From: Symbiodinium natans
Lineage: Eukaryota > Sar > Dinophyceae > Suessiales > Symbiodiniaceae
DNA length: 64,000 nt
Reading direction: 5' to 3'
NCBI GenBank assembly: GCA_905221605.1
Contig: CAJNDS010000662.1
Span: 1-64,000, forward strand
Shown: piece after piece, positions 11,880 through 23,224 of the stretch
How positions within the stretch are numbered: position 1 is the stretch's first letter
Layout of the letters: every line of letters starts with the position of its first letter
Notes under the pieces: generated by a model
The model's input: the letters and a program-made list of their open reading frames with translations, nothing else
Database searches by the model: none
Told to the model about the DNA's origin: nothing
Program-made: the position numbers and the translations under genes

Positions 11880-12260
11880 CCTGTGGAACGATTCTGCTGT
11901 CTGCCTACCTGACGCTGCGCCAGAAGAACATTGCAAAAGGGCCGAGCCGCCGTGTGGAGCCAGCTTCTCCCAAGAAGCGTGGACGCCCAGCACGGCCGGT
12001 ATGGCAGAGGCCGGGGTTTAGGGTTTAGGGTTCAGGGTGTAGGGTGTAGGGTTTAGGGTGTAGGGTTTAGGGTTAGGGTTTAGGGTGCAAAAAGAGTTAC
12101 AATGCCTGCAGGCTGCATCGTGGCGCAAGCTCTGTCCAGTGGCGGACTTGCTGCCCGACAGCATCGACCCCCAAAAGCGAGTCGGCCCTCTGTAGTGGTT
12201 GAGTCAACTGACAGGCATTCAGAGGGCCGCGGCCGATATATGCTGGCTGCGACAGAGTGA
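11880..12260 (+). CDS. AT-hook-bearing protein, last two exons
   Basis: Exon 11880-12015 reads LLSAYLTLRQKNIAKGPSRR and then PKKRGRPARP, an AT-hook core (KRGRP) that binds the minor groove of AT-rich DNA. It ends CCGGG|GTTTAGGG. The next exon follows CCTGCAGG at 12113 and ends with TGA (12258-12260). It holds GCIVAQALSSGGLAARQ and VVVESTDRHSEGRGRY. The join is in frame only if the GG present at both intron ends is used once. Upstream exons were not assigned. The protein is probably nuclear and its family was not recognised. Confidence 0.5.
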
Positions 12261-12451
12261 CGGTCGCTCCACAAACCCTAAACAATAAAAAAAACCCTAA
12301 ACCCTGAAACCCTGAAGCCCTAAGCCCTAGAAGCCCTACACGCTAAAACCCTAAACCCTGAGACCCTAAACTACAAGCCCAAAAAAACTCTAAACCCTAA
12401 ACCCTAAACCCTGAGACCCTAAACCCTACAAGCCCTAAGCCCCCGCAAAAG

Positions 12452-12554
12452 CGCACTGGAAGGCCGAGCTTTGGATACTCATGCGCTCGCTGGCGCACGT
12501 GCTGCAGGCGCCCGCCTCAAGAGCTCCGTACATCGGATTTCGGGCATTTTTCGG
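12452..12554 (+). CDS. Exon-like segment, unknown protein
   Basis: After CGCAAAAG the frame is open to the GTTTAGGG donor, with HWKAELWILMRSLAHVLQAP and YIGFRAFFG. Composition is protein-like, with several Trp and Phe. A second frame is also open, so the reading is tentative. It starts about 190 bp after the stop of the AT-hook model. Confidence 0.4.
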
Positions 12555-13590
12555 GTTTAGGGTTTAGGGTTTAGGGTTTAGGGTGCATGTACCTACATAG
12601 AGAATACTTGGGCCTTAACTAGGACCCAGAGTAGGCCCCTATTCATTGGTCTTGGGGTTTCGAATCCCTTACATGCCCCTTTGTTAAACTAAACGGGGGC
12701 ACCGTCTTTATTCCCAGGTTGGAAGCCTCAACCCTGTCTTGAATACCTGCCAGTAAGACCTACCTGGGACTCTCTTTGCTTGCAGTTCAATGGGTTATAC
12801 CTACTAATTAAGGGGTAGTTCCTACTAAACTGTAGGTAATAAGAATAGCATCACCCTAAACCCTAAACTAATCCCTAAACCCGGAACCCTAAACCCTAAA
12901 CCCTAAACCCTAAACCCTAAACCCTAAACCCTATATAAGGACTTTCGGACCCAAAGTCGAATGAGGCGCATGGACCCTTCAGATGGGCTCACTTGGCTTC
13001 GATGTTACAGGGCTTAGAGGGCCCAGGTTCAATCGCTCAGGGTTTGCTTGGAGGTTCATGGTACTTCTTAACCAAATATAATTGTACTTATCACTGTACT
13101 TATAACCATATAAGGGCACAAAGGGGGCTTGTAAGTGGGTTCTAAGAACACTTATAATTGGTTAATAAGTACCATGAACCTCCAAGTAGGGTTTACGGGT
13201 TTACGGGGGTTTACGGGGTTTACGGGGGTTTACAGGGCTTTACGCGGGTTTACGCGGGTTTGCGGGTTTACGCGGGTTTACGCGGGCTTACGCGGGTTTA
13301 CGGGTTTACGGGTTTTGGGTTTCGGGTTAGGGTTTTGGGTATTGGGCCCAACATAATGGGTTTGTAGAGTTCAGGATCCCCTGACCCCCTTCATTCCTCC
13401 TCATGCAGGCCAAAAGCTTCTAGGAGGAGGTCGGGTTTAGGGTTTCGGGCCGGGGGCTTTTCACGCCCTGAACCCTAAACCCTAAACCCGAAAACCCGAA
13501 CTAACCCCAAAACCCCAAGCCCGAAACCCTAACCCTAAACCCTAAACCTAACCCTCCTCCCGGCCCCGTCCCCCACCCGCCCCGCCCAAA
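12555..13590. other. Hairpin elements and TTTACGCGGG minisatellite
   Basis: Half of a GTCCATGTACC element lies at about 12584-12660. A full CTTGGAGGTTCATGGTACTT element lies at 13049-13188, and a (GGGTTTACGC)n tract at 13190-13318. Open frames of 69-73 residues over that tract are repeat artefacts (FTGVYGV-like). Confidence 0.65.
13049..13188. mobile_element. Hairpin element, CTTGGAGGTTCATGGTACTT family, best copy
   Basis: About 140 bp with 20-bp inverted ends (CTTGGAGGTTCATGGTACTT / AAGTACCATGAACCTCCAAG) and an internal second inverted pair (CCAAATATAATTGTACTTAT / CACTTATAATTGG). Related copies lie at 527-704, 20821-20956, 23225-23466, 54213-54303 (half) and 55375-55517. No ORF, so it is MITE-like. 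Confidence 0.85.
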
Positions 13591-13674
13591 ATGAAGCGGA
13601 AGGTCATGGGCAGCGATTTCCAAGAAGCGCGACTGGCACAGGCACTTGCTGCTTCTGGGGTGTTCAGGATTTAC
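13591..13674 (+). CDS. Possible first exon, unknown protein
   Basis: ATG opens 28 codons (MKRKVMGSDFQEARLAQALA, ending VFRIY) up to a GTAAAACCC donor. The short basic start followed by an amphipathic helix is protein-like. No downstream exon is assigned with confidence. The upstream 50 bp are C-rich without telomere words, which could be a leader. Confidence 0.4.
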
Positions 13675-14189
13675 GTAAAACCCAAACCCGCAACCCTAAT
13701 CCCTAAACCCTATATACCCTAAAAACCCTAAACCCTAAACCCTTAAACCCTGAACCGAGTTTAGGGTTTAGGGACGGAGGACAGTAGGTGTTGCCTTCCT
13801 CCCATGGCACCCCCAGTGCTGGCCTCAAGGGGTTCATGTGCTACGGTGTTGTTGGGGGTACTCTCCGGGATTGCATAGGCTTAATGAATCCTCCAAACCC
13901 CGTACCCTAATCCTTAAACCCTAAACCCCAAACCCCAAACCCTAAACCCTAAACCCAAACCCGGAAACCTAAACCCCTGCAAACCCTACATGGACCTTTC
14001 AGGTCTATGTGGCTGGGGTTGGTGCCGGCTCAACTGCAGAGCCCGGGCCCTGTTGCTTTCTGGTGCTTAGTATATTTCGGGGCTCAGGGAGGTTTAGGGT
14101 TTAGGGTTTAGGGTTTAGGGTCTAGGTTTGGGGGGAGGGAAGGTATTGATCGTGACGCAGGTGTGACTCTCATCCGCGCCGGAACAGCT

Positions 14190-14378
14190 CTAGAGTTTGC
14201 TCCACGCTACTGGGTTCTCTTCTGGGATGCGCCACCTGAATCGGGGCATTGAGATCGCACTAAGTGGAGTACGGGCGTGCACGTTCGATGCTGGCGCCGT
14301 GAGGAATATAATTTCCTGGTTGGCGGACGGCCGGCACTCAAACTCCCCAGTACCCTCTACGGAAGATTTCCCGAAGCC
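14190..14378 (-). CDS. Last exon of a minus-strand gene, unknown protein
   Basis: On the minus strand the acceptor would be TTTAG|GGC inside a telomere-like tract. The frame is then open for 62 codons to TAG at 14190-14192. It holds GKSSVEGTGEFECRPSANQE and ISMPRFRWRIPEENPVAWSK. Composition is balanced and unlike repeat translation. A plus-strand frame of 61 residues over the same bases (VRACTFDAGAVRNIISWLAD) is also plausible, so the strand is not settled. Confidence 0.45.
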   Translation of the reverse strand, partial: GFGKSSVEGTGEFECRPSANQEIIFLTAPASNVHARTPLSAISMPRFRWRIPEENPVAWSKL

Positions 14379-15718
14379 CTAAACCCTAAACCCTAAACCC
14401 TACTCCCTACTCCCTAAACCCTAAACCCTAAACCCTAAACCCTAAGTCTTGACGAAACCCTAAACCCTAAACCCGAAACCCTAAACCCTACTCCCTAAAC
14501 CCTAAACCCTAAACCCTAAGTCTTGAACCATCCTAAACCCTAAACCGCAGCTCTCTCTGAAGCTCTAGAGTCTGATACATGCGGAGTCATGGATCCACAA
14601 GGTTCAGGGCTTAGGGCCATCACCCCTGGGACCCTTAAACCCTAAACCCTAAACCCTAAACCCTAAACCCTAAACCTCCTCGAGCTACGACATATACTAA
14701 GCCCAGAATTTTAGGGTATGTCGCAGGTAGTATGGACCCCTATTGTGTATAGTGTGTAGAAGGGTTATGTGACAGGGCCCAAATAAAGGGCCCAGACTTT
14801 GGAATTTCTAGTTTGGGGTTTTGGGTTTGGGGTTTAGTTTAAGGTTTTGGGTTTGGGGTTTGGGGTTTAGGGTTTGGGGTTTGGGGCTTGGTTTAGGGTT
14901 TAGGGTTTAGGGTTTAGGGTTTAGGGTTTAGGGTTTAGGGTTTAGGGTTTAGGGTTTAGGGTTTAGGGTTTAGGGTTTGGGGATGTTTTGGGTTTAGGGT
15001 TTAGGGTTTGGGGTTAAATTCTTTTCGGGTGCCCTTCAAGGCCATCCTGGGCTTGAGATGAAGACGGCTTACAGGTTTGCATTTCTGTTAAGCCTTGAGC
15101 CCTTTTAACCCCAAACCCCAAACCCCAAACCCCAAACCCCAAACCCCAAACCCCAAACCCCAAACCCCAAACCCCAAACCCCAAACCCCAAACCCTAAAC
15201 CCTAAACCCTAAACCCTAGACCCTAGACGTTCAGTGGTTAATTTTTAGGGTTAGCCAGAGGCGCCAAAGGAATGGACTTGCAAACCACACGCATTTTCTG
15301 GCTCATGTGTTTTTATGTCGACTTAGCCCTTGGCCCTAAGGGTCCATGTACCTGATTATGGAATTTGGCCTCCAAGAGTCCATATATAGGAGGTACTTCG
15401 AGGCCCAAGTATGTCCTGTGTAGGTACATGGACCCTCAGTCTCCTTAAACCCTAAACCCTAAACCCTAAACCCTAAGGTACATGCACCCTTCAGGTAGGT
15501 TCGAGCCTGTGAGCCTTCTGTCAGCCTAGAAACGAGCCTTGCCAACGAAGTCATCAACTTGCAAAGTATTCTAAGTAAGAGAGGTTTAGGGTTTAGGGTT
15601 TGTAAGTACGAGAGGCTTCGGGTTTGGGGTAATAAAGAAACGGTTTAGGGTTTCGGGTTCGGGCTCCTTCGAACCAGGCTCTGTGCTCATATCCTGGCCT
15701 ACATGCGGCGTGCGGCAC
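14379..15718. other. Telomere-like arrays, CCCCAAA array and hairpin element
   Basis: CCCTAAA tracts run at 14379-14690, TTTAGGG at about 14890-14985 and a pure CCCCAAA variant array at 15109-15190. A GTCCATGTACC hairpin lies at 15338-15434. Another inverted structure at 14688-14800 carries GACATA repeats. Confidence 0.65.
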
Positions 15719-15791
15719 CTGCAGCAACGCCGCCGCGCCGGCGTGCTTGATGCAAAATTCCTGGAACCCGCGTACAATGTCTTGCTTGCCT
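15719..15791 (-). CDS. Exon-like segment on minus strand, unknown protein
   Basis: On the minus strand GGTCTAG is followed by a frame with GKQDIVRGFQEFCIKHAGAA, ending CTGCAG|GTGCCG, a good donor. The frame also stays open past that donor. Family not recognised. Confidence 0.4.
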
Positions 15792-17295
15792 CTAGACCCC
15801 AAGCCGCTACTTGCTGCCTCTAGACCCCAGGCCCCTACTAAACCGACTCTGTCTGGAATTTGGTGTTCATGTTTGTTATGCTGAGTTGTGATCGACGCGC
15901 AAAGCCCTGGTCCTTGGGGACTGACAGGACCTTGAGAAGGATCTACGGCGCATGGTCTCGAACAGAATGGTAATCGCCCATAGGGTAGATGAGCACTTCC
16001 CCAAACAGGGGGCAGGGGGAACCCTGTAATATACCCCCAAATGATTCAAAGCATAAAGACTTGAAGGTTCAACTTACTGTCTAGTTGGATTTGGGGTTAC
16101 AAGCCAACGTCTAACAGGAGTCGGTTAAGGGATATACGGAGGGACCCCTTAAAGGGACCCTGAATCTTATTCTTTTATATACCGTATACAGTCCCGAAAT
16201 GCCTGAGTAGCCCCCACATTAGCCCTAACTTCCCCTTGGGTCCCAATAAAGGGTCGCCACCCTATTTTTGTCCCTTGATGAGGCCAATCAAGGCGAGCAC
16301 AACCAAGCCATGCACTCTGGAACGCCAACACCCTGAACCCGAAACCCTGATGCCCGCAATTCCGAAAGCCCTCAACACCCTAAAGACTAGCGCCCACGCC
16401 CTAAACCCTAAACCCTAAACCCTAAACCCTAAACCCCAGACCCTAGACCCTAGACCCTAGACCCTAGACCCTAAACCCTAAGCCCTAAACCCTAAACCCT
16501 AAAACCTAGCCTCTCAACCCTAAACCCTATTCTCAAGCCGTAGAAGGCGGCTGTGCATCGCCGAAGTCCCGAAGCTGCCAAAGGGCGGATGCGTGCGCTT
16601 CCTGGAATTTTAGGGTTTAGGGTTTAGGGTTTAGGGTTTAGGGTTTAGGGTTTAGGGTGCAGGGTGCAGGGTGCAGGGTGCAGGGTCCCCACATACAATC
16701 CCTTGCCAAGGTTAAAGTAGGGTTTAAGGTTAAGCGTTAGGGCTTCGGGCTTACCTATCACGGAACCTAATTCCCTAGTAACCCCTTTTCAAGGGGAATT
16801 TCAAAAGGACGTCAGCGAGCCAAACTCTCCAATCCAGTTGAGCGAGCAGAAGTATCTTACCAGGTCCTCAATGAGGAGTTGGGGAACTAGGTACCTTACA
16901 TCCCTGGACCTTCTTTTCGACCCGAAACACTGAACCCCTGAACCCTACACCCGCAACCCCTGAACCCTAACCCCTAGACCCCTAAACAATTAAGACCCAA
17001 AAACCCTTAAGCCCTTAAACCCAAATCTCAGGCTTCGCTGAGGCATTAGAGTCTATCTAAGAATAATTCAACATACCCCAAACCCATACCCTGTAACCTC
17101 TAAAAGGAGAGTGTCAGGAAGGTTGTTTATACACCTTTATTCTTTTCAGGGTATGTCTAAGTCCAGGCTAGGGCCTGTCGATTTTTCTTGTTTGGGGGGG
17201 GGGGGGGGGGGGAACCCTAAACTCTAAACCCTAAACCCTAAACCCTAAACCCTAAACCTAAACCAGGGGTCTTAGGCAATTCGTAGAGCCTAAAG
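15792..17295. other. Unique intergenic sequence and telomere-like tracts
   Basis: About 15845-16320 is mostly unique with no clear exon. CCCTAAA and CCCTAGA tracts lie at 16390-16530 and TTTAGGG/TGCAGGG at 16606-16685. A weak exon-like frame with AEVPKLPKGG ends near 16608. A G16 run lies at about 17197-17212. Confidence 0.5.
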
Positions 17296-17369
17296 CGGCC
17301 GGGTGGAGATTGCCCTTACGTGCGACGAATCCGGAGCCGACTCCCTCGAAGTGGCCGAGGTGCTTGGAG
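17296..17369 (+). CDS. Exon-like segment, unknown protein
   Basis: After CTAAAG the frame reads VEIALTCDESGADSLEVAEV and runs into GTTTAGGG at 17370. The acidic composition is quite unlike repeat translation. A CCCTAAA array is on the left (17223-17262). Confidence 0.45.
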
Positions 17370-19052
17370 GTTTAGGGTGTTTGTGGCTTTAGGGGCAGGT
17401 TTAGGGTTTAGGCTTCAGGGTTTAGGGTTTAGGGTTTAGGGTTTAGGGTTTAGGGTTTAGGGTTTAGGGTTTAGGGTTTAGGGTTTACAGTAAGCTTAAA
17501 CCCGAAGCTGAAACCTTGTGCTCATTTTTCTGGCCTCCTTTTTGTATTAAGAGAGTTATTGAGGAATAATGGAAACTTTTCAGGTAGGCTTAGAGTGCCC
17601 TGAACCCTAAATTACAAGCAACACCCCAAAGCCCATACTTTTTCAGAGGCTTTTGAGACCCCCAAACCCTGAACCCGAAACCCTGACCCCCCCCAGCCCA
17701 ACCCCCCAAAAACCTTAACCCCAAACCCGAAACCCTAAACCCCAAACCCCAACCTGACCAAGGCCCTTTGCGAGCCCGACTTCTCGTCGCTCTTTGCCAC
17801 GGCCAGTAGGTGCTCGGAGTGGATTGGTGTGGGTCTTGTTTGGGGGGGGGGGGGGGGTGCAGGAGTTCAGGGTTTAGGGTGTGGGTTAGGATTTAGGGTT
17901 AAAGGTTTATAGGGTTTAGGGTTTCGGGCTTAGGGTGTAGCGTTAGGATTTAGAGTTATAGGGTTCAGGGTTCAGGTTTTAGGGCAAAGTTCACCGCCGC
18001 TTTTCAATTCCACCAGGTGCCTGGATGCCCTCTGCAAAGCGGGAAGCCAAGTGGGTTTTGGGTTTCTTACTGGCTCAAAACCTAACTTTTCAACTTTTGG
18101 GCTTCCTATAAGGTATTTTATTTTATTCTGAAAGTTTCAACTTTTGGGCTTCCTATAAGGTAGTTTATTTTATTCTGACAGTTTCAACTTTTATTTCCTT
18201 GGGTTTTGGGCCAGTGAGGTTTTCGCTAAGGGTCCATGTACCGAAGGGCTTTTTGGGCTTTTGGGTTGACTGGGTCCTTGTTGGTTGTGGTTTTGCATTT
18301 TTCCCATGAAATTCCCAATAAGGAATGGTAATGATAATTCTTAATATGACCCCAACAAGGAAACAGCTGAGGGTTTTGGGTTCTTTGGGTTCTACATTCA
18401 GGACTTGACATTTAGGGTACCTACGAAGTATATACTTGGGCCCTTAAGAGGAACCCCTTTCAAGGCCCAAGCAAATACTATCTAGCCACATGGACCCTTA
18501 AAGAGTCTTTGGCGCATGCCATGAGTCGCATTGTTTGTTGCAGGAGATTGGGGTTTGGGGTTTAGGGTTGGGCTCGTGCCACGAGTAGCATGCGGCTTTG
18601 TTCGGGGCATTAGGGGGGCCCTAGAAACCCCAAAAAGGACATGAGCACAAGCTTCTTTTTGTTTCGTCAGGATATCCTAAGCTTATTGGGCTTCATTACA
18701 AGGGGATTTATACGGGATATCCCTATCCTAATATTTGCTTATGTGCTTTTTGGGGGCCCTAACAGGGTTTGGGTTCAAGCCTAGGTAGGGGTTGGATTTA
18801 GGGTTTAGGGTTGGGCTCATGCCATGAGTCGCATTAGGGTTTATCGGGTCTGGGGTTGAGAGTTAGTGGTTTGGGGTTAGGGTTGGGCTCACGCCATGGG
18901 CCCCTAAACCCTAAACCCTAAACCCTAAACCCTAAACCCTAAACCCTAAACCCTAAACCCTAAACCCTAAACCCTAAAGGGTTTGGTTACCTAGGTCCGC
19001 GCATCGTTACTGTCCGCGGGCGGCATCTTTTTCTCCATTTCTTGTTGGATAG
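17370..19052. other. Telomere-like arrays, tandem duplication, hairpin remnants
   Basis: A TTTAGGG array runs at 17418-17488. A 52-bp tandem duplication with TTTCAACTTTTGGGCTTCCT lies at about 18087-18192. GTCCATGTACC element pieces lie at 18230 and 18417-18503. A CATGCCATGAGTCGCAT motif recurs at about 18520, 18575 and 18818. A CCCTAAA array runs at 18905-18978. No gene was seen. Confidence 0.6.
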
Positions 19053-19257
19053 GCATTCATGGTTTCATTGAGCAGCACTAGGATGCCCAGTAGTACCCTT
19101 ATTCCCTTTTTTGGGGGTTTAGGTCCCCTTAACAACCCTTTTAAGCAAAAAAAGGCACCCGTTTTAAGCCTAGGTTACTGGGCCACCTAGAACACATGGA
19201 GCTCTTACTTGGGGTCAGGGTACTTCAGTTCCTAAGCCCGGCACCAAAATCCCTTGA
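19053..19257 (+). CDS. Two-exon C-terminal fragment around a hairpin intron
   Basis: The first exon, after GGATAG, is 19053-19081 (AFMVSLSST). The second, 19191-19257, reads THGALTWGQGTSVPKPGTKI and ends with TGA at 19255-19257. Between them is copy 2 of the GATGCCCAGTAG element, bordered by CTAG on both sides. Using CTAG once joins the frames. Short and unrecognised. The minus strand is also open on one side, so this is tentative. Confidence 0.35.
19082..19186. mobile_element. Short hairpin element, GATGCCCAGTAG family, copy 2
   Basis: It is closely similar to 3267-3371 and 30467-30572 over the whole length, including the A-rich centre and CCTAGGTTACTGGG right end. It has CTAG on both sides. 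Confidence 0.8.
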
Positions 19258-21281
19258 TGTTCTTGAAGATCTACTCCAAGTCAAGTTCAATCCCTGGTCC
19301 TCGCATGTAACTTGAAAACCGTTTGCCGAGGATCCCCTGTCATCTCTTGCTAGCCAGCTTCACAAGGATGTGGAACAGTTCTTGCATCGAGCTTCAGTAA
19401 ATTATCGTAGCAGAAGCTTCCTCCACTTTGAAAAGGGTTCTAGCATGGCACCCTGCATCAAAGACCCTAGACCCCAAACCCTAAACCATAAACCCCAATC
19501 CTTTCTGACGGAGAAGAAGTTGCAAATCAAGAGGGTCGTCCTGTGTATGGGCGCCCTTGGGCTGTAGAGGGCACGCGGGTACATATTTACAAGGGCTCCC
19601 ACATGAAACCCTAAAAACCCACACGAAGTGCCCTTGTAGCCAAAGCCAAAATACAAAAATCGGCGAAGTGCCCGTCAAGCCTGTGACCCAAGGAGCCGGA
19701 GGGCGACAAGGCTGCGAGCCGGATCGACGCATTGCAAGTTCAGTGCCCCCGCTATTTCAGAACAGTATACATTCAAGCAGCAATAAACTACATACATACA
19801 TCTCCCCCCATGGTATGGTAAGAGCCCAATACCGAAGTGACCCTAAACCCTGAATCCTGAACCCTGAACCCTGAACCCTGAACCCTAAACTAGCCCCAAA
19901 ACCCCAAGCCGTAAACTAGCCCTACGCCACAGGCCAGGCTTCAAATCCTAAGCCTCAAGCCGCAAACGCGAAAGCCCTGTATAAGCCCTCAATCCCGGGT
20001 TTAGGGTTGAGGGTTCAGGCACCCTAGGCTTAGGGTTTAGGGTTTAGGGTTTAGGGTTTAGGGTTTAAGGCTTAAGGCTTAGGGTTTTGGGTTTAGGGTT
20101 TAGAGGGCCCAAGACCGCAAACCCCAACGCCTGTAAGCTTGTTTCGTGGGAGTAGGGTTTAGGGTTTAGGGTTTGGGGTTTAGGGTTTAGGGTTTAGGGT
20201 TTAGGGTTAAGGGTTTAGGGTTTAGGGTTTAGGGTAACTGGATATAGTTGTGGGTACAAACCTAGCCTACTTGGAAGCGAAGCTCTTTCACTAAGCAAGT
20301 CTACGTTGTATGTATCCCCTAGAAACCCCTTTATCCACCCCCCATAACTCAACTTGCTAACCCTACTTACCGAGGTCACAAGAGCTTCCAAGTAAACCCT
20401 AAACCCTAAACCATAAACACTAAACTCTCATGAACCCTAAACACAAAACCGTAAACCCTGAACACTAAGCCCTACACCCTAAACCCCTAAACCCCTGCAC
20501 TCGTAAATGGCCTTTGCAAAGCCGAAGGTACGGGCCGAGCGACAGGGAGGCATCAGTTATGGAAGCAGTGCAGGCGATTGTTTGTTTGTTTTGGGGTTTA
20601 ATTAGGGTTTAGGGTTTAGGGGTTTAGGGTAGGGTCCTCTGCTTACACCTGAATCCAGCATCATCTCCCTCACATTCAATATACACGCGAGGTTTAGAGT
20701 TACGGGATTAGTGTCTAGGGTCCCTTGCACACTGCCCCCCCCCCCCACCCCCAGCCTAAGTAAGCTTTGATTCGGGCTTGGGCAGAAGCCGGATGTAGCT
20801 TCTCAAAGCATGGGTGCTTGGAGGTTCAGGGTGCTTAATAACCCAATTATAACTGTACCCAGTTAGAACCGTGATACGGGCACTTAAAAGGGCTATAAGT
20901 GGGTTATAAGTACAGTCATCATTGGGTTATAAGTACCCTGAAACTCCAAGTGGGCCTATTTGGAGCCCGGATTTTGCAGCGCGTGGGTTTCGGGGTTAAG
21001 GGTTTTCCGTTGTCGGGCTTAGGACGGGAAAGGGCTGACCTGGCAACAAGACAGGGTTTGGGTGCTTGGGTTTAGGTTTAGGCCCGAAACCCTAAACCCT
21101 AAACCCTAAACCCGGGAGGAGGGTGCAGGGTGTAGGAATTCCAGGCGTCCTGTTTTGTGACGAGAGCCCGGGAGCACTCTATGGCTCTATACCCTTTGCT
21201 GGTGGCATCCTTGGAGGGTTTGGGGTTTAGGGTTTAGGGTTTAGGGTTTAGGTTTTCAGCCTGTTTAGGGTTGAGACCAGG
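19258..21281. other. Sparse unique DNA, telomere-like arrays, two hairpin elements
   Basis: A unique stretch of about 19260-19850 has several short open frames on both strands, none convincing. Telomere-like tracts lie at 20025-20235. A hairpin with TACTTGGAAGCGAAGCTCTT / AAGAGCTTCCAAGTA ends lies at 20271-20397. A CTTGGAGGTTC element lies at 20821-20956. TTTAGGG units run up to the ankyrin gene start. Confidence 0.55.
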
Positions 21282-22631
21282 ATGCTCCGCGTTTGGGGGA
21301 TGTCGGGCGAAGAGCTCTGCTCCCTCACCAAGGAGGAGCTGACTGAGGAGTTGAAGGTCGTCGCTGATTTGAAGCTCCACTTGCGCAAGTTGCACGATTT
21401 TCCTGCGTGTCTCCAGGAACTTCTCGATGGCAGCAAGAGGCTGGAGGATGCTGTGGTACTGGAGATACCATGGGACATGCAGCTGTTGCTGAAGCCTTCC
21501 TCCGAAGGGACAGAGGCCGCGAAAATGGCAATCAACCTGGAATTCTTCCATGCCGCCTTCAATGGCCTCACCAGGGCTGTCCAATTAATGTTGGCAGCTG
21601 GTGCTGACATAGACTTGAGGGACAATACCGGCAGTGACACGCGAAAGACAGCTCTCATTGTCGCATGTGAGAATGGCCACTTGGAGATTGCGCGCTTGCT
21701 GGTGGAAGCTGGTTGTGACAAGGACTTGCGGGACAATGATTGTAAGACAGCTCTCATGTTCGCATGTGAGAATGGCCACATGGAGATTGCACGTTTGTTG
21801 CTGGGAGCTGGTGCTGGCAAGGACCTGGCTAGCACTGAGCGCAAGACAGCTCTCACGTTCGCATGTGAGAACGGCCACGTGGAGATTGCTCGTTTGCTGC
21901 TGGAAGCTGGTGCTGTCAGGGACTTGATTCATGTCCACAACACAGCTCTCATGTTCGCATGTAAAAATGGCCACGTAGAGATTGCTCGTTTGCTACTGGG
22001 AGCTGGTGCTGGCAAGGACGTGATTAACACTGATCAGAAGACAGCTCTCATGTTCGCATGTGAGAATGGCCACGTGGAGATTGCTCGTTTGCTACTGGGA
22101 GCTGGTGCCGGGAAGGACTTGACAGACCGTTTTGGCATGACTGCTTTCATGTCCGCTTGTGGCAATGGCCACCTGGAGATCGCACGTTTGCTGGTGGAGG
22201 CGGGCGTCGACAAGGACATGAAAGCCGCGCGCAGTGACAAGACAGCTCTCATGTTCGCATGTGAGAATGGCCACTTGGAGATTGCGCGCTTGCTGGTGGA
22301 AGCCGGCGCGAACAAGGACTTGTCTGCCAGCTTCATCAGCCCTGGCGGTAAGACAGCTCTCATGTTCGCGTGTGGCAATGGCCACGTGGAGACTGCACGC
22401 TTGCTGGTGGAAGCTGGTGCTGGCAAGGAGTTTACAGACTGTGTTGGTAGAACCGCTCTCATGTTCGCATGTAACAATGGCCACGTGGAGATTGCACGTT
22501 TGTTGGTGGAAGCTGGTGCCGACAAGGATGCCACAGCTGGTGGTGGCTGGACGGCTGTCCAGCTAGCACATGACAATGGTTACGTGGAGATCGTCCGTTT
22601 GCTTTCGCCAGAATCCTCGGACTTGTGCTGA
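21282..22631 (+). CDS. Ankyrin-repeat protein, single exon, 449 aa
   Basis: The start ATG at 21282 follows GAGACCAG, which could be a splice or trans-splice acceptor. Residues 1-75 (MLRVWGMSGEELCSLTKEEL...) predict a small ubiquitin-like or leader fold; I recall similar starts in Symbiodiniaceae ankyrin proteins. From about residue 85 come some ten 33-residue ankyrin repeats, most of the form KTALMFACENGHVEIARLL. The first is degenerate and the last (from GWTAVQLAHDNGYVEIVRLL) is followed only by SPESSDLC. Repeats 2-10 are very similar in DNA, suggesting recent unit duplication. There is no catalytic domain, membrane segment or signal peptide, so it is likely a cytosolic binding scaffold. It is intact and intronless, unlike its neighbours, which suggests a retrogene or recent arrival. 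Opposite-strand frames here are shadows of the repeats. Confidence 0.92.
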   Translation: MLRVWGMSGEELCSLTKEELTEELKVVADLKLHLRKLHDFPACLQELLDGSKRLEDAVVLEIPWDMQLLLKPSSEGTEAAKMAINLEFFHAAFNGLTRAVQLMLAAGADIDLRDNTGSDTRKTALIVACENGHLEIARLLVEAGCDKDLRDNDCKTALMFACENGHMEIARLLLGAGAGKDLASTERKTALTFACENGHVEIARLLLEAGAVRDLIHVHNTALMFACKNGHVEIARLLLGAGAGKDVINTDQKTALMFACENGHVEIARLLLGAGAGKDLTDRFGMTAFMSACGNGHLEIARLLVEAGVDKDMKAARSDKTALMFACENGHLEIARLLVEAGANKDLSASFISPGGKTALMFACGNGHVETARLLVEAGAGKEFTDCVGRTALMFACNNGHVEIARLLVEAGADKDATAGGGWTAVQLAHDNGYVEIVRLLSPESSDLC

Positions 22632-23160
22632 CGTGCCCACCCGTGCAGTACGGACAGACCGTGTGGACGAGGCCGCTTGCGTCAGACGTCTGTGTCGGCC
22701 TCCGCGTTGTCGGCCAGCTGCTCTTCACTCTTCACATCGGTCTTGTGCCGTAGTGTAAATACGCCTCCGCTTGGGTCAGCCAGACATTTTTAAATAGGTG
22801 CTTTCTGCTTCGTATCAGTGTCTCCCGGTGTTCTTGGACCCCTGCTTGGGCCAGCTAAGTTCTGTAGCGCTGTGCGGTGGATGTTCCCTGGGTTGTCCAC
22901 CATGCATACACCCCACATCCCCCAATGCTGTAATACAGGGTCGAATAATTGCTAGTAGTATTCCCTTATGGTCCCTGTATAGTGCTCTGGACTATTGCTG
23001 AGGATCTTCTTTACTTATTGACTTCGACAGGCTTTCGCCCTCATACCCCAAGGCCCTAGTCTAATTATTAAGGCCCTAATAGTACATTCTTCAAAGCAGC
23101 CTCATCTCTGGAGATGTGTCTTTCCCTTGCCGTTTAGTCATCGTCATCATCATTTTCCAG
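22632..23160 (+). other. Unique region after the ankyrin gene, probable 3' UTR
   Basis: About 530 bp free of telomere-like words, unusual for this window. This fits transcribed flank carried with the ankyrin gene. No poly(A) tail or clear signal was seen. Small frames at 22798-23001 are not called. Confidence 0.45.
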
Positions 23161-23224
23161 GACCCAGAGTAGGCCCATATTTTCCCTTTCCCTAAACTCT
23201 AAACCCTAAACCCTAAACCCTAAA

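Noticed and set aside
21234-22576. Minus-strand and alternative frames over the ankyrin gene
   Set aside because: They mirror the ankyrin repeat DNA; the plus frame is full length and has the domain signature.
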